DNA of 64,000 bases from positions 50,944,846 to 51,008,845 of the forward strand of contig CM063498.1 of the NCBI GenBank assembly GCA_032207245.1, read 5' to 3'. This DNA comes from Pardosa pseudoannulata. Taxonomy: Eukaryota > Arthropoda > Arachnida > Araneae > Lycosidae. The notes below the pieces were generated by a model. That model was not told the origin of the DNA, ran no database searches, and saw only the letters and a list, made by a program, of their open reading frames with translations. Position 1 is the stretch's first letter. Each line of letters begins with the position of its first letter. A program made the position numbers and the translations under genes. Shown piece by piece: positions 38,054 through 50,692 of this stretch.

Positions 38054-40356
38054 AAATCATTCGAAATGTATATTATATGAAATGAATATCATTCGAATTG
38101 TATATAAAATGCCTAAAAACTTTTTTTTCCTCCACTTTTTATTTATTAAGTAAGGTTCTTCAGTATGAATAGAAAAAAATTAGCACAATCATAACACACC
38201 TAATTTTAAATTTTTTCTATAAAACATTTCTTTGGATAATAAAAACAACATATATTTAACATTGAAATTCCGTCTGTAAACAAATTTCCCTATATACGTC
38301 ATTCAAAATAGTAAAATGAAACACGAGTGATTTTTAATCAGATATTAACATGTAGGCAATATTTTAATGTCTATTAAGAGAAAAAATAGTAAACAGAAGG
38401 AAAAGATGCCATGTTCTGTTAATGTTTCAGAGCCAAACTTTTATTGAAGTAAGCTTTATCTTAATTGCTTTCTAATATAAAGACAAAACGAAAACAATTT
38501 TAATAATTGTTATAATTTAAACTTCAATCTAGATTAAACAGGAAAAATGTGTTCCGCTTGATTATATGAAATAAAATTTAAATATATGTAAAAGGGATTT
38601 GAATAGCTGGAGGGACTTGTATACAAATGCAAGTTTAAATAAAAATGGTAAGTGCATCAAATAAATTTTATACTTATATTTATATTTTAAAGTACTATAA
38701 ACGGTATTTGGAAATATGTATCAATAACAACCTATCAAGCACAAACATCTATATTTTGTTTCTGTATTCACTTTTTCGACAAATCTTACACACTCACTTT
38801 TTAGACTCGCGTTACCAAAGTTTAACGAGAAATGAAACTATTTGTGAGACAGTTGTTAGGAAAATTTTCAAATTTTAATAGATACAGTCTTAGAAAATGC
38901 TATTACGTATAAAAATTAGAATGTGTAATTTTAGCAAACTTGTATTTTTTTTTTTTTTAGTTTATAGATATCATAATTCGAATACTTATCTTATTTGAAA
39001 TATTTTTGGAATTCGAATTATATTTCTCCGACAAATGTTACGGTAAGAAGGACTGGCTGGTGACTTGGTATGCATCTTGATCTAGAGTTGATCACAACCG
39101 TTTGGTTTCACACCCGAAACTATTTATTCCAAGTTTTTTTAGGGAGGAGGTTATAAGACATTAATTTAACAATCGCTTAAATGTACGGTATAAAGAGTTA
39201 CTTTTGTATTTTATCTTCTCAAAACTGTGGAATAAAAAATTCTGCGTTAGCAAGAATCCTACTTGAGGATTTTTCGCATTTCCTAAAATCTGCGGTGAAG
39301 CTCAAAATAAATATGAAATTAGCCTTGACAAAAACTCAACAAAGAATAAAACAATTAAGGAAAATCCAAGTTCAGACTTATTAGATTTATTAATATTTAA
39401 TGAAAAAAAATATCATGTAACATAAGATTTCCTTATTCGTTTATTAAGTTACAATTTCTTTTATTTCTATTGTAAGATATGTCCTAAGATTTTTATTAGT
39501 ATTTGAATGTATTATTATTTATTCTGTTTCAAATTTATAGAACTATTTAATGTACACAAAAAACTTTGTTCTGATTAAAAACTATTAATTAAACTGCAAT
39601 TGATTGTAACTGATCAGGATCATAAAAACATTAATATTTGAACAGAAAAATATTGCCTCAGCTTACACAACGCTATTAAATTTTACACTTAAATAACATT
39701 TTTGTCAAATAATAGTATACTTGTGTTGCATTATAATTTAACAAAATGGGGGGAGACCGTTGCATTCACAAATTTATCGATCAGTAGCGCTATCAGTAGC
39801 GCCATGGTAGTGTATAAAATTTTTAGCCTAAACTTTATTAGTGTGAATTTAGTGTAAATATTATATACATTTAACAATACACTAAAAACAACATATTTTG
39901 TGTAAATTTAGTCTAAATTAGAATTTTAAAATTTTACACTTATATTTTTTAAAAATTATATTACAATACTCACTTGTGTTTTATTATAAATTCACAAAAT
40001 GATGGAGAGGGCGTTACACTAAAAAAATTATCTATTTATAGCCCTTTCTTTGAAACCCATCCGTAAAATAAGTCTCCCAACGGTACTGCCCGAAAAAACG
40101 TCTTTTCTTCAAACATCTAAAGCTCTTAAAGTTTGTACTCTTTTAAAATTATTTTCTTCTTTCATAATTTGGTTAAAATTGTTTTTAGGAAACACAGACT
40201 TAATTCTTCTCTTATCGACACAGTGACTTCATTAGAGCATAAGAAAGAATGAATCGAGTTTAACGAAAAATCGATGTATGATTGCTAAAAATATGTATTT
40301 AAGAATTTTGCGTAATGAATTTTGTTTTTCACGTAAAAAAATTATATATCTTATCC

Positions 40357-40482
40357 TTTTTGTAACACTGTGAGTGAGGAATATTCAGTTAGGAAAATTC
40401 AGTGTAACATTTTTGTAACATCGTGAGTGAGGAAAATTCAGTGTAACATTTTTGTAACATCGTGAGTGAGGAAAATTCAGTG
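40357..40482. repeat. ~37-bp minisatellite, 3 copies (unit 5)
   Basis: Three repeats, same arrangement as unit 4. Confidence 0.8.
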
Positions 40483-40564
40483 ATTAAAACGCATTCACTG
40501 TGAAATCATGTCACTCACTTTATAATATCACCTTTATTTCTTTGTTTAAAAAATAATCAATACC

Positions 40565-40821
40565 TCCAGGAGGTGGGAGGCCAAGCTGGGTTTTCTGCTT
40601 TGTCTCTGCTTCTAAATGACGAGGACCCACTTGAGCGATATTCGTATTTTCATTCTAGTATTGTTCGTTAAAACGAACGACGCACGCATTTGCCTGGATA
40701 GGACTAGCATATGGCTCAATCGTGCTTGGTTTGACCACGTGGCATCAGAAATAAGAACAGTACTTCGAGATATCTCAATCAGACGATCGTGTTTGTATAG
40801 TCAGTTACAAAAACCATCCTA
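40565..40821 (+). mobile_element. SINE-A copy (unit 5)
   Basis: Orthologous insertion; shares the CAGACGATCG variant with unit 4. Confidence 0.65.
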
Positions 40822-41302
40822 ATTTAATCTTTAGACATAGACATAATCATAGACAAGACTAAAAAATCTACTCATTTTTCTTAAAAGTAAAACCAACTAA
40901 CTTTCCTTACCTTATAACTTCCCTTAATACTCTTAATATATAGCAGGTAAATTAACTAAATTCTCTTCTAAATTATTAAGATCTAGGCGAACTTTTCTTG
41001 TAACGGAAAAAAACGTTTAATGCCCTCATACAGGTGGTGTTATTTCTCAGGCTCAGTAAACAAATCAAGGTAATTTTCCTTACAACAGCGAACGGAAAAC
41101 TGCGGTCTCCAGCCAAGAAGGGCTACAATATACGATATTTATGTGATATAATAAATTTTAATAAAGAATATCAATATCTACAATTCAAATGAATTGCTAA
41201 TCACTTTGCACTCTCGTATTATTATAAGCTTAATTGTCATTCATTTTGTACTTCAAAACGTGGCGATTGGGTCTTTACCCTTTCGTCCTTTAACATTTAG
41301 AA

Positions 41303-41467
41303 GGATCCATAGCAGGCAAATTTCACTCTTAGTACCTGGTGAGAAATCCCACTGCTTCCATGGATGTCCATAGGCATTTGAAATAGGATTTAAGAAGTAG
41401 ATCCTGGTCTCAATAAATCCCCGTGTAGTAAACAGTATATCGTACCGTTCTAACCAATTCCATTATA
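41303..41467 (+). mobile_element. tRNA-derived SINE body (unit 5)
   Basis: Orthologous copy of the unit 1 SINE. Confidence 0.5.
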
Positions 41468-42688
41468 GGGTAATTACAGTTTATATTTGAGAGAATTTTC
41501 GAGTGAATAGTGATGACATTATTAAAAAGTAAGGTATTGCTTCTTGTTGTTTAGGTTATTGTGCCCCAATATACGCACAACAAAATGCAAAGTGAATTCG
41601 GAGTGCCATTCTGGCTGTACAGAGAAATATCTTTAGGTCGATAAAAATTATAGAATAATCTATATCGACCCCTTTAATATATTCTTTTTTTCACACGGTT
41701 AGGAACTGTGTTTCTCTATCCTGAACTAGAACATTGATTTATATATGTACCAGCACGAATCAATACTTTTTCTTATGATTTAAACTAGTAAGAGGGCGAT
41801 AGATATGTGTTCATATTTATTACACCATTTCTTATGATTATCGAATTACTTGTCTGGTTCGAATCGTTGAGGTTATTATATTTGATAGTAAGTGAAAATG
41901 CAAAATCTGCAAAAAAGCCACTGTTGACACAGAAAATAAATAAAAATTTATAAACTTCATTTTAATAAGGTTAAAAATTTTAAACGCACATAAATTTCAA
42001 TCTATGTTACACTAGCCTTTCTTTATATTATTTTGGTTTTTATATTACAGGAATCATTCGAGGCAATTTATCCTCTAAGTTTATATATAATTTTTCTTTA
42101 AATTTTTTAAAAATATGAAAAGAAAAATTCATATATTTAGAGTTTTATTTTTTATAAGAGTTATATAATATATTTTGTTAAAATAATAACATTTCAAAAA
42201 TTTGCCATGTGACTAATAATTTGGAACTGTATGAACTGTATGTTTGAATTAGTAAAAATATATCGGTGAGTAACTGACCAGAATATCTTTTATATAATTT
42301 GAATTAAATAGGAGATATAAAAATTTCAGTTTGGATAATCTAGGAATATATTATTCTGAAATAAATGAATTTAAGTTCCATGTAGATGTTGTAGCATATA
42401 CAGCTGTGATATAAAAATCATATTAAATATTTTATGAAGTATTATATAAATACTATATAAAAATATAATATTCTTATAATTTTATATATAATAACTGCTT
42501 ATGTGGTTACTGCAGCCGCATTCAGTTTTTATCACCCATTATCTTTTATAATACAGCAATAATTATAAATATGATATTTTCTCAAAAAATATTTTGTACC
42601 TCAAAATATTAACAAAAACGATACTAAAGATACTAAACGATTAACATCGATGGGAGAGCAGTATTTTTTTCAAAACTTTTGGAAATTT

Positions 42689-42788
42689 NNNNNNNNNNNN
42701 NNNNNNNNNNNNNNNNNNNNNNNNNNNNNNNNNNNNNNNNNNNNNNNNNNNNNNNNNNNNNNNNNNNNNNNNNNNNNNNNNNNNNNNN
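42689..42788. other. Assembly gap (100 N)
   Basis: Exactly 100 N, the usual placeholder for a gap of unknown size. It cuts unit 5 about 1.9 kb before its expected end. The sequence right of it is unrelated to the unit, so the true right edge of the array and the number of further copies are hidden here. Confidence 0.99.
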
Positions 42789-44004
42789 TGACAAAGTTAC
42801 ATGCATAATGTATGAAAATGAATAGTTACGGGCTTTTTAAACAAAATAGAGTAACGACATTAAACTGTGAAAACTTCCTGACACAAATTTCAATTTTTCG
42901 TATTTGAAGTATAGAGATAAAAAGAGGTTTATATCTATATTTTCTCCAGTCTGCATGTGTATCCCAAAGAGCTAAAAGTGTGAATTTTGCTGTTGTCCCT
43001 GTGTTAACACGATATCTCAAATGCAACTAGCCATAGATAGTAGATATCTCGTATTTGTTTTTTCCTCACTGATCTACTTGTATCAGAATTTAAGCTCAAT
43101 TGGTTAATATTTTAAGGTACTTAGTGACACGACATAGATAGTAAAACTGAGGCAAAGAGAAACGGTTGGCGATGTTTTAAAATGATTGCCAAGTGATATG
43201 CTGGTCAGTTTTCAGCAGCATTAGGCACGATTTAAAAGTAAAAAGACGTACACGTTATAAATTACTTCGTTATATGACAGCACACAAGTACTAAGTGAAG
43301 AAAACTTTTGTGATATTTAAAAAATTTTCATGTTTCACTTTTGTGATATTTAAATAATTTTCATGTTTTCCCTCGATATACATAATTTATTAACAAATTT
43401 CACCTTCCCTTACGACGATTATTTCATAAAATATAGTAATACACGAATATGATACTACCATTAAAAGTCAATAAAAATATGTACCAAGTAATGGAAAATT
43501 TCAGCAAAAATTATTAAATATAATACTGATCTTTTTCACTATTTGTTTGGACTTTGGTGTTAAATAATTTATTGTAACATTTTATTACTCTGAAAATGCT
43601 AATTTAACCCAGTAAATACCTATTTTTGATTGATGTCTCTCATACTTTCAAGCAAAATTTAAACATAAATGGGGGTCTAAAAAAATGAAAAAACGAAGCC
43701 CTTAAATCTTTTATACATACAAGTTATATAATCTATCTTAGACGATAATTAACAATTTTATTTCGTATTCAAAATTATTACAACGTATAAACTTACTGAA
43801 ATTCTTTTTGGCAAACTTTAGCGCGCTTTTTCTTAATGTTGTTAAAAGTAATTACGTTAAAAGCCTGAAGAGACGAATTAATATCCATAACAATATCCAA
43901 AGTGTGCATATTAAACTAAAAAAACTACATGTTTAGTTACACTGATGTTTTTCTGCAAAATATAAAATTAATATTTGGCCACACCTCTACTACATCGCCA
44001 CGCC
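42789..44004. other. AT-rich intergenic DNA, no gene seen
   Basis: Unique-looking AT-rich sequence with no ORF above ~66 codons. A near-repeat ACTTTTGTGATATTTAAA/TAATTTTCATGTTT occurs twice around 43305-43370. Nothing else recognised. Confidence 0.6.
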
Positions 44005-44148
44005 CAGTGGCGCAATGAGCATAACATACTTTCCTCAAAATAAAATATGGCAATATAATATACAGACTATACTATTTTGTGCCCCACTGAAAGTGGCAGC
44101 CGGGTCATGATTACCCTTTTGCCCCCCCCCCCTCCTCATACGTCACTG
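44005..44148. mobile_element. 144-bp hAT-type MITE
   Basis: The termini CAGTGGCGCAATGAG and, inverted, CAGTGACGTATGAGG form an imperfect terminal inverted repeat. It is flanked by GCCACGCC on the left (43997-44004) and GTCACGCC on the right (44149-44156), an 8-bp target duplication with one mismatch as expected for hAT. It has no coding capacity and contains a poly(C) run of 11. Confidence 0.8.
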
Positions 44149-44156
44149 GTCACGCC

Positions 44157-45112
44157 CAGCAATAAATGTGGATTAAGAGAGAGGAAAATCGGCTTAAAAT
44201 ATAAAAAAATTTTAAAAGCACAACTTTTTTTAATTTGTAAAGAGAAAAATTAGAATTAAAAATATTAAGTTTACTGACTGTAAATTCAGATTATCAAGTA
44301 TTTTTTTAAACCAAATTTCACAATGAATTTCAGAACTGTATTTTTAAAGATCAAATTATTTCAAGAACGAATTAAAATGTAATATATGGAAGGCTGTGGC
44401 CCTGCTTTTGTGAATTCACTAAGAGCACAGCACTGCGTGCAGAGGTCTATTATACCCAAACTGCTGACTCACAAAGAACATTTAAAAGCTTATTTGATGG
44501 CATGAAAAACTAGTCAATTTTCGGCTATTTTGTAATTAGTCATTAAGTTTAACTTCAGCTTAAGTCAATTATAATTATTCATAGGCAACCATGCTGATAA
44601 CACAGTGCAACTACAACTACACAATATGATTATAAACACCAGTCTAACTATATGACTGCCAAAAGGCAAGCAAAGTAAAAATTTATGAAAGTTAATAAAG
44701 AAAGCATACATCTGCTATTATTTAAATAACAGGGGTGAAACTAGTTTAATACAAATGCAAAATTATTACAATTACCAAAGACTTTTTTAACTTTACAATT
44801 AATAAATCTTAAATATTCCTGTTACAAAATAATAAATTATGAAATCCATACTATATAATTATGTTACAACTTAATCAATATAAATATACAAAATAAAGAT
44901 GATTAAATTCAAGATAAAAGTGAAAATATGTAACACAGTTCAGACATAATATTAAAATATGCAGCAAATCAGTTCTTTGTGTTGTTCTTCCAGTTACTAA
45001 GGAAATATAATTACTAATATTTAAAATATGGAGCATCAAAACTATGAAGGAATAAAAAATATTTAGAAATTTAATAATTTTCAAAATAATGTAAGAGTAT
45101 AAAATATTTAAC
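44157..45112. other. Intergenic DNA, no gene seen
   Basis: AT-rich sequence without a supportable gene. The block at 44390-44460 (GGCTGTGGCCCTGCTTTTG) is GC-richer and may be an old repeat that I cannot name. Confidence 0.5.
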
Positions 45113-45493
45113 CAGGGTTCCCGCTCTTTTTCCCCAAAAAAAAATTAAGGACGTTTTAAGGATTCTATAAGGACCAAAGTAACTTTTTATAAGGACCTAC
45201 TTGGAATACACAACATAACAGCATAACAATATTTCCTGAGGAACATATTTTAATGATTATGAACCCAACAAGGCATGTTCAATAAATGCCTTACAATATG
45301 TTAGAATTATTTTTTTAAAAATGCCTAAAAATTAGTATAAGATAAATCTATTTGACAAAAACTAATTTTGAAAAATGTACATCTAAAGTTTGAGTGATCA
45401 AACTAAAAATAAATTATGAATAAAAATAATATTATAAACAGTACATTCTGAGTGTTTAAAAATGACTCTGATATATATAGAGTCCTTTTATTC

Positions 45494-45495
<2 letters not shown>

Positions 45496-45547
<52 letters not shown>
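45496..45547. repeat. (TA)n microsatellite
   Basis: About 50 bp of TA inside the hAT-like element. Confidence 0.95.
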
Positions 45548-45550
<3 letters not shown>

Positions 45551-45573
45551 TCATTTATGTGTATATGTATATA

Positions 45574-45890
45574 CTAGCTGATTATACCCGACATTCCCAG
45601 GGAAAGAAAAAAGTTTTAGACTTTTCTATTACATTGAATGCAAGGAAAATTAAACTTCCATAAATAACTGAAATATCTACAAACCCCCATCCTCCATGCT
45701 TCGTTTAATTAAAATCTGCATGACTGATAGCTATTAAGAAAGGGCAGCTGCCTTTATACTTTAAACCTTTTAAGTATATGAAAGATTATTTATATGTCAA
45801 ATAAGTAACCAAGAAAAAAACTGTCAAATAAGAAAACTAATAGGAAATCATATGACAGTGGATCTCATCGATGGAGAAATTGGATCACAT
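45574..45890 (-). mobile_element. Possible Helitron remnant (3' end only)
   Basis: On the minus strand the sequence reads ...TCGGGTATAATCAGCTAG followed by T, with a GC-rich hairpin-capable CCTGGGAATGTCGGG just before. This fits Helitron 3' ends of the CTAG class. I cannot place the 5' TC terminus; the right limit given is a guess. It lies inside the hAT-like element. Confidence 0.4.
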
Positions 45891-45990
45891 TCCAATTTAA
45901 AAATTAAGGAGTTTTTAAGGACCTTTAAAAATGAAAGCTAAAATTAAGGAGTTCTTAAGAACTTTTAAGGACTGTGGGAACCCTGTTAAC

Positions 45991-46109
45991 ATTCTCCATA
46001 AAGTTTTACCTTACTATGTGACTGGTAAAATGTAATTAATATCTAATTCATGTAAGAGAGTCGAAGAAGTCAGTCATCTCAAAATACGTTTAAAACATTA
46101 CCTCAATGA

Positions 46110-46143
<34 letters not shown>

Positions 46144-47389
46144 TTGTATGCATGTGTGTATACACACACATACAAACTATAAATGGAAAATGTCAATTTT
46201 ACATTTTAAGCCTAGAAATTCAAGTGCTTTTTATCATTGGCCAGGTGTGAATTAAAATACTGTGGAAAGAAGGCTAAAAAAGGATTGTTAATAGAGAACT
46301 CTAGGTGAATATTGTAAATACTACATTATAAAATACTCTACATATTATTATCAAATGATTTTATGCTACTCAAAATGACTACTATGAGAAATTTTAAGAC
46401 TTTTGCAACAACATTTTCTTATAAATATCAATGATATAATAAACCTATATGTTTCGATTTGATGAAAACAAATATGCATTTTAAATATTCTGATTTGGTG
46501 AATAATAAAAATCCATTAAAGAAATATGGGAATCCATATACATATCTAATGTCCTTTTCGAGCATGGAGCATCAATATTATTTTCAAAAAATATTTTCAA
46601 ATTCAACATATTAGAAATGATCAATCAATTTCATAATTTTATTTTTATAGACTAGTTCCTAATAACATAATAGAATTAAAGTAGCTCACTTACACTGTTA
46701 CTACAGTTTTTAAATATAAAGGATTACAATTCCTTAACCTAAACCAGCTTCAACCTAAAAGCAAAGAAAACACAAAGATTGTAAAATTTTTAATGATTTG
46801 TAAAACACAAGTTTTCTAATTTTCACATCATAAATAATATGTGGTTAATTAGTTCAGCCTGCAGTAGTTAATGTTTTGGTATACAGTTGCTAATTATACT
46901 TCTTAAAACTAATTCCAAATAACTGTAATTATATATGTGAACAATTGGACTTTAAAAAAATTATGTTTAGAATGTCAGTGCTTTATTTGGTCCCCATTTA
47001 GTCAATAATAGTTAAAAGTACTATTATCGACTTTTACGAATACTTTCAATACCTAGCTCTCTAAGTCAATAGTACTGAAATCATAAGTCATGATCCCTCT
47101 AAGGTTACAAAAAAAATTTATTTTGTTCACCAAATTCAAAGAAATCTAACTATAAAAGTATTTTTATCAACAAGTATTAGGTAACAATAAAATAAGGAAA
47201 TAAAAGTTCAACCATTTACAGTTTTTTAGTTTCACTGAATATTTATTTTGTAGCAGGTATGAAATGGATGTTTTAGAGTTTATAACCCAAAAAGTAACTA
47301 TTTTGTTACATCTAATTATGTCTGATTTAAAAAAAACTGTTATAAGAATATTTTGTCTAATCCATGAACCCCAGACAGAAAAAAAAAAA
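45991..47389. other. Intergenic DNA with a short (TA)n, no gene seen
   Basis: AT-rich. (TA)n at 46109-46141 is followed by a small (TG)/(CA) patch. No ORF of interest. Confidence 0.6.
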
Positions 47390-47580
47390 AAAATAGCTAA
47401 ATGGTTAGGGCATTGCTCTTCAGTAAGAGTTTGTGAATTTCAATCCCAGGCATGTTTGTAGTTGTTTGGAATTGGTTTTAAGCAGTAGTCCTGGTACTAT
47501 TAGATGTCATGTAGCAAAAGAATAGACCATTATACTTCAAATGAAACCAAACCATAGGTAGAAATGAAATGTTGATAAAT
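47390..47580 (+). mobile_element. tRNA-derived SINE (plus strand)
   Basis: The head TAGCTAAATGGTTAGGGC resembles a pol III A box, and a degenerate B box TTTCAATCCC follows 35 bp later. The body GGAATTGGTTTTAAGCAGTA is shared with the SINE in each array unit (5688-5852 and orthologues). Confidence 0.7.
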
Positions 47581-48369
47581 TAATTTGCTTACAAGGATTA
47601 TAATTCAACAAAGAAAATGCAGAACTATCTTTCAATATTCCATATAGTAAAATAAAATCACTTATTAAAATTTTTTATATTCTTATGTCAGTTACAGTAT
47701 AAAATCACCTTACACCTCAAATATTATAATGATTTTTAAGATGATATAGTACATAGAATGAGCCATGTTTTAAAGGAAGACCACAAACATAATTTCTTGA
47801 GTGTAAAACTTTATTTATTCTGGACCTTTAAAGAAATTATGAACACTCTTAGATAATTTGTCTTATATGAAAATTAAATGTCCAGAAAGGCTTGTTTTGT
47901 AAGGCTACCCTTTCCCTTTTGTTTATGGAATTGTTTTTCTAACACACATATAAATTATATTTGCATTTCTACGAACATAAAACCTAATTGACACCCCCTA
48001 GAGTTACTTCCTTAGGTTACTTCCTTACACCTTTAAAGAAATAATGACAGACAATTTTAATACATTTTATCATAAAAATATATTGCACTTAAACTTATAA
48101 ATATTCTTAAGATACTTCATTTAAATTCTCAAACATTAAAACAGTACAAAAGCAAAATGACTTAGACTTGCTTTATATTCAACATATAAGTTTTTAACCA
48201 TGATCTTTATTTGCACTAAGCAGTAATCTTTATACTAAACTCTAACTTACAAAAAGAAAATAAATATACCATTATAAATTAAATAGCACAGTTCCCAATG
48301 ACTTTCACCGTACAATCTTTTCCATTATTATTATTGCCACAGGGATACAATCTGAAATAAATAAAAAAA
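47581..48369. other. Intergenic DNA, no gene seen
   Basis: AT-rich and featureless to my reading. Confidence 0.6.
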
Positions 48370-48480
48370 AATCAAAAGTAAAGTAAATAATAATCAAAAG
48401 CAGTAAAGCAAATAATCAAAAGCAGAAAAGCAAATAATTAAAAGCAGTAAAGTAAATAATCAAAAGTAAAGTAAATATCA
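48370..48480. repeat. ~24-bp minisatellite
   Basis: Four to five imperfect copies of AATAATCAAAAGCAGTAAAG-type repeats in tandem. Confidence 0.85.
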
Positions 48481-50052
48481 AGAGGAATGACGTATAATTT
48501 TGAACAATTCTTTTTACTGAATTACTTGTTTGATACAACGCCAAAATTTATTACAAACATTATGTACCTTAGAATATTTCCCCATAGGGGATGACCAAAA
48601 ATTACAAACGAAAGAACATTTAACAAGACACATTTCCTAATGTTTTCTACCCTTTAAAGATATCAATCTGACGAGATGTGTGATCCAGAGATGAAATCAA
48701 TCAGGAACTGATTAACACATACACAAACAAGGCTATTTTTAATGAATAATCATTTTCCAAAAAATACAATTTGAGATTATATAAGAGTTGTCAAATATGT
48801 GATACGTCAAATATGTGATGTTTTTTAACTAAAATATTTAGTCATACCTTTTCAAATGTCACAAGTAAACATTAATTTAGAATCGACTTGTGTACTTCAG
48901 GGGTGATTGTACCTCTAAGTAAAAAAAACCTGAAATTTATATCATTCATAATCAAAAACTAAAAAAAGTTAATTACATATAACAAATAATTGGTTGTTGT
49001 TACTAATATTAGATTTAATGCATTATTAGTAAATTTCAAGCTGTAATTTTAATGGTTAATAAATGAAAAAGCAGTGACTGCTTTAATTTTAACAATTAAA
49101 ATAAAAATCTTACAAACTTCTTTTGATCTCTTAGATGTTATTACGCTATCTTTTTATGTTAAACAAATTAGACTTCTAAGAATTAGATTTTTAAATCTTG
49201 AATATCAAATACATTTTATTTACAATAACTCTGTTTTCTGGTGCAATAAGTGATAAATTAAGCTATAACCAGACACAGTAAAATATCTGAGAAAAAACAA
49301 GGGAGCAAAAGGAGAAAAATGAAGAAAAGACGGAAAAAAAAAAAGAAAAGAACTATTAAAACGTATTAATTTATATAGTGCAAAAACAGGTGCCTAAATA
49401 TGAAATAGACAAGACACTAAATAATTTTTATTAATATAAACTCAATTAAGTACTCAGGTCTCATAATCAAAAAACTGTTTACAGTAGCTGAAAACACAAA
49501 ACAAGCAATAACTAAAGTTTGACAAGAACCTTTTTAATTTATTTTTAAAAAAACAACAGTATAAGATAAATTTGCTTCAACAATAACTATATAGTTATTT
49601 TTGTGAAAGATATACATTAAATTAAGAGTCAGAAGAAATAATCATAATTTCTTTAAATACAACTAAGGATTACATCTCTATAGAGACAATGTTGTTTTAA
49701 TGCTGATTTTTTCCTTTTTCTTGTTGAATTACAACAAAATAACACCAAAATCAAAAAACATAACACACATTTACCTGAAGAGAAATACAAACACATTTGG
49801 ATAGATAAGTACCATTTTATAGAATTAATACAGAGGAATCGAGGAATCTTTTACATTTTGATACTAAGATAATTTAAATGCATTGTTATAGCTAATTATG
49901 CATAATTCTAAACATATTCTTTGAATACTTTATTTAGCAATCACAAATGAATTCACAAATAAATATTTAAAATGCTAAACAGCTTTTAACTCACTGGTTT
50001 TACATTCAAAAAGATTCAGATCTTTTAATCATAATTTTTTACTAAATTAGGT

Positions 50053-50111
<59 letters not shown>

Positions 50112-50692
50112 ACAGAGGAAACTCACTTATAGAAAGATGTCAGAGAATAAAAAATACTTATTGTAAGTGAATACTTTGTATATGTGAATAGGAGACATTT
50201 CTGCCTATGAAAGTATGATTAAAATATTGTTTTAGGGATTTTTTTACTACATGTAATAGATTAAAGGTTAAAAAAAAATAATAATATCTGTACACTAGTT
50301 CTACATTTTGAATAATAACATAAATGAATATTCTATAAGAAAAATTAAGAAAACCAAAGAAAGATGTTAAAACACAGCATATGAAATCATGGATTTGCAA
50401 ATCATATAAATGCAAATTTGGGGTTTCAAAAAGAATACAGTAAATTTTGTTTGCTTCACTGCTTTATTAGTTATTTGATATTCATTACAGTTGTTGCTGA
50501 TGTCTGAATCTTCTTTAATGGCATCCTTAGAATAGACAAAGCATTTTAAGATCTCAAATGTAGCAACAGTTCATGCAAAGGTTAATACAGTTACTACGAA
50601 CTCTTCCTTGTCAGATCCATCAGAACTCAATTTGTTCAAACTCTCTTCAGCTTCTGAAAAAGTGACTTCAACTAGACTTCTTCTTATCTGTC
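48481..50692. other. Intergenic DNA with (TA)n, no gene seen
   Basis: AT-rich, with a (TA)n tract at 50057-50108. The minus ORF at 50158-50415 is low complexity and not supported. Confidence 0.6.

Larger units (their letters stand above)
37850..42688. repeat. Tandem array unit 5 (truncated, gene deleted)
   Basis: Fifth copy, cut off by the N gap. It has two internal deletions. The region between the start of the unit and its ~1066 position is replaced by a long (TA)n tract (37969-38050). At 38290 the sequence jumps from the tract ending ACAAATTTCCC to the equivalent of position ~2734 in unit 1, which removes the whole gene island. From 38290 to 42688 it is colinear with unit 4. About 1.9 kb of expected unit sequence is missing at the gap. 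Confidence 0.95.
45113..45985. mobile_element. hAT-like DNA transposon derivative, 873 bp
   Basis: It starts CAGGGTTCCCGCTC and ends, inverted, with CAGGGTTCCCACAG. Subterminal TTAAGGA words recur on both sides. The flanks share TTAAC on each side (45108-45112 and 45986-45990), only 5 bp, not the usual 8. No transposase ORF remains. The interior holds a (TA)n tract and a Helitron-like 3' end. Confidence 0.65.

Noticed and set aside
1..42688. CRISPR array or prokaryotic operon
   Set aside because: The repeats are ~9 kb units or microsatellites; no short spaced repeats, no Cas-like ORFs, and eukaryotic repeat content throughout.
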